Source of the DNA: Peribacillus asahii
GTDB lineage: Bacteria > Bacillota > Bacilli > Bacillales > DSM-1321
DNA: 64,000 nucleotides
NCBI RefSeq assembly: GCF_004006295.1
Contig: NZ_CP026095.1
Location: forward strand, 2,466,001-2,530,000
Direction: 5' to 3'
Part shown: piece after piece, positions 62,876-64,000 of the stretch
Position numbering within the stretch: the first letter of the stretch is position 1
Layout: each line of letters begins with the position of its first letter
The notes under the pieces: model-generated
Seen by the model: only the letters and a program-made list of their open reading frames with translations
Database searches by the model: none
What the model was told of the DNA's origin: nothing
Translations under genes and position numbers: made by a program

Positions 62876-62974
62876 ACATAAAAAAAGCCCCGATACCAGA
62901 GATATCAAGGCTTTGAATAGTTTAGAATTTAGATTGATAGTTTTCGATTTCCCATGAATGAACAGCTGTGCGGT
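62876..62974. repeat. Native glnA 3' end, copy 3 of the att-like repeat
   Basis: Last codons of glnA (RTAVHSWEIENYQSKF) plus its terminator, duplicated at 59542 and 57959. The integrase relic lies on the terminator side. Confidence 0.9.
62887..62913 (-). terminator. Terminator of glnA
   Basis: AGCCTTGATA and TATCGGGGCT pair across a 7-nt loop and are followed by seven T on the minus strand. Confidence 0.92.
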
Positions 62975-64000
62975 AGCTATCCCATTCTGCTTTTTTCATA
63001 GAAACATATTCGTTATATACGTGATCGCCTAATGCTTTATAAGCAAATTCGCTTGATTCTAATTCACTGATTGCTTCCTTTAAGCTACCAGGTAAGTTGT
63101 CAATTCCGAGTTCCGCTTTTCTTTCTTCTGTCATATGGAAGATATCTTCATTAATCGGAGCTGGTGCTTCTAACCCTTTTTCGATTCCATCTAAACCTGC
63201 AGAAGCAATGACTGCGAACGTTAAGTAAGGGTTAGCTGATGGATCTGGACAGCGCAATTCCACACGTGTCGCAAGACCTTTTTTCGCTGGAATACGAATA
63301 AGTGCTGAACGGTTAGAAGCAGACCAAGCAAGGTAACAAGGTGCTTCATAGCCTGGAACTAAGCGTTTATAAGAGTTTACTAACGGATTTGTTACTGCCG
63401 CAAAGCTCTTCACGTTTTCTAGTACCCCTGCAATAAATTGATACGCTTTTTCGGATAATTGCAACTCATCTGAAGGATCAAAGAATGCATTTTCGCTGCC
63501 TTCAAAGAATGACATATTTACGTGCATACCAGAACCGTTGATTCCGAATACTGGCTTTGGCATAAATGTAGCATGCAGTCCGAATTTCTTTGCAACGGTC
63601 TTCACGACCCATTTATACGTAGTTGATCGGTCTGCTGCAGTTAGTGCATCTGCATATTTAAAGCTAAGTTCATGTTGCCCTTCTGCTACCTCATGATGAG
63701 ATGCTTCAATCGTAAAGCCTATCGCTTTTAAAGCACGGTAGATTTCTAAACGAACACGTTCTCCAAGATCATGTGGTGATGGTTCGAAATAGCCTGCTTT
63801 ATCGCCAAGTTCTCGAGTTGCATAACCGTTTTCATCCGTTTTAAATAGGAAAAACTCTAACTCAGGTCCTACTGAAATCGTAAAACCTTTATCAGCTGCA
63901 CGTTCCATTGTTTTCTTTAGTACATTTCTTGTATCTCCCTCAAAAAGAGTTCCATCTGGGTTTTTTACAGAGCATAAGAATCGTGCCTCCGAATACCCTT
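62922..64000 (-). CDS. glnA: Type I glutamine synthetase (partial, N-terminus outside window)
   Basis: ATP-dependent synthesis of glutamine from glutamate and ammonia; also signals to GlnR and TnrA in Bacilli. The C-terminal 359 residues or so are present. Motifs: ISVGPELEFFLFK (metal Glu), EVAEGQHELSFKY, KPVFGINGSGMHVNMSFF (ATP/glutamate loop), VNSYKRLVPGYEAP, NRSALIRIPA and VELRCPDPSANPYL. The Gram-positive GSI-alpha form lacks the adenylylation Tyr loop. The last 16 codons and the terminator double as the att-like repeat, so part of this end may be of phage origin. Confidence 0.96.
   Translation of the reverse strand, partial: GYSEARFLCSVKNPDGTLFEGDTRNVLKKTMERAADKGFTISVGPELEFFLFKTDENGYATRELGDKAGYFEPSPHDLGERVRLEIYRALKAIGFTIEASHHEVAEGQHELSFKYADALTAADRSTTYKWVVKTVAKKFGLHATFMPKPVFGINGSGMHVNMSFFEGSENAFFDPSDELQLSEKAYQFIAGVLENVKSFAAVTNPLVNSYKRLVPGYEAPCYLAWSASNRSALIRIPAKKGLATRVELRCPDPSANPYLTFAVIASAGLDGIEKGLEAPAPINEDIFHMTEERKAELGIDNLPGSLKEAISELESSEFAYKALGDHVYNEYVSMKKAEWDSYRTAVHSWEIENYQSKF

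Overview
The window looks like a chromosomal segment from a low-GC Bacillaceae bacterium (Bacillus sensu lato). The grounds are gene content (clpE with CtsR boxes, glgBCDA, azlCD, Zur-controlled yciC/rpmG/rpsN, pdxST with divergent pdxR, mta, ykuK, type B rnpB, Bacillus-type SRP RNA, glnA), AGGAGG-type ribosome binding sites, TTG and GTG starts, and AT-rich intergenic DNA. No rRNA, tRNA or CRISPR array was found. Species was not assigned.

Region 1 (1-11,200) is mostly housekeeping genes on the minus strand: clpE (cut by the window edge), an acetyl-CoA hydrolase/CoA-transferase, a catalytic-domain-only tyrosine recombinase, a CPA2 antiporter, an acyl-CoA synthetase, a membrane-anchored HtrA-like protease with a long acidic tail, a nitroreductase and exoA. 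Region 2 (11,200-18,300) is glycogen metabolism: glgB-glgC-glgD-glgA, preceded by a GH15 glucoamylase-like gene, with no glgP behind glgA. Region 3 (18,500-29,500) holds azlCD, mug, a zinc-starvation cluster (ycgR-ycgQ, then yciC-rpmG-rpsN with three Zur boxes), an Asn/Gln-rich repeat protein, a SAM riboswitch driving a flavin reductase, a DUF2292 gene, and vitamin B6 synthesis (pdxST, with pdxR divergent).

Region 4 (29,500-53,400) is mosaic. It contains a decayed tnpB beside a truncated SDR gene, mta with a 19-bp-spacer promoter, a chimera left by collapse of a nickel/peptide ABC transporter operon, ykuK, cidAB, a flavin/redox operon, a decayed IS6 element, degenerate methyltransferase, DoxX and Old Yellow Enzyme fragments, a DUF2975/XRE/membrane-protein operon, a serine hydrolase divergent from its probable regulator, a BlaI-M56-DoxX unit with two matching operators, and dispersed short repeats. 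Region 5 (53,700-54,530) carries an RNase P RNA and a full SRP RNA gene about 150 bp apart, away from their usual neighbours.

Region 6 (54,600-62,900) is a graveyard of mobile DNA ending at glnA. It has IS1595 and IS3 remnants, an intact amidase/LysM endolysin, a holin with three nonsense codons, an acyltransferase, a second holin-amidase fusion relic, terminase and ArpU fragments, an ERCC4-type nuclease relic and an integrase relic. About 99 bp of the glnA 3' end plus its terminator occurs three times (57,959, 59,542 and the native 62,876). This suggests that the glnA 3' end is an attachment site used repeatedly by phage-like elements. The window ends inside glnA.
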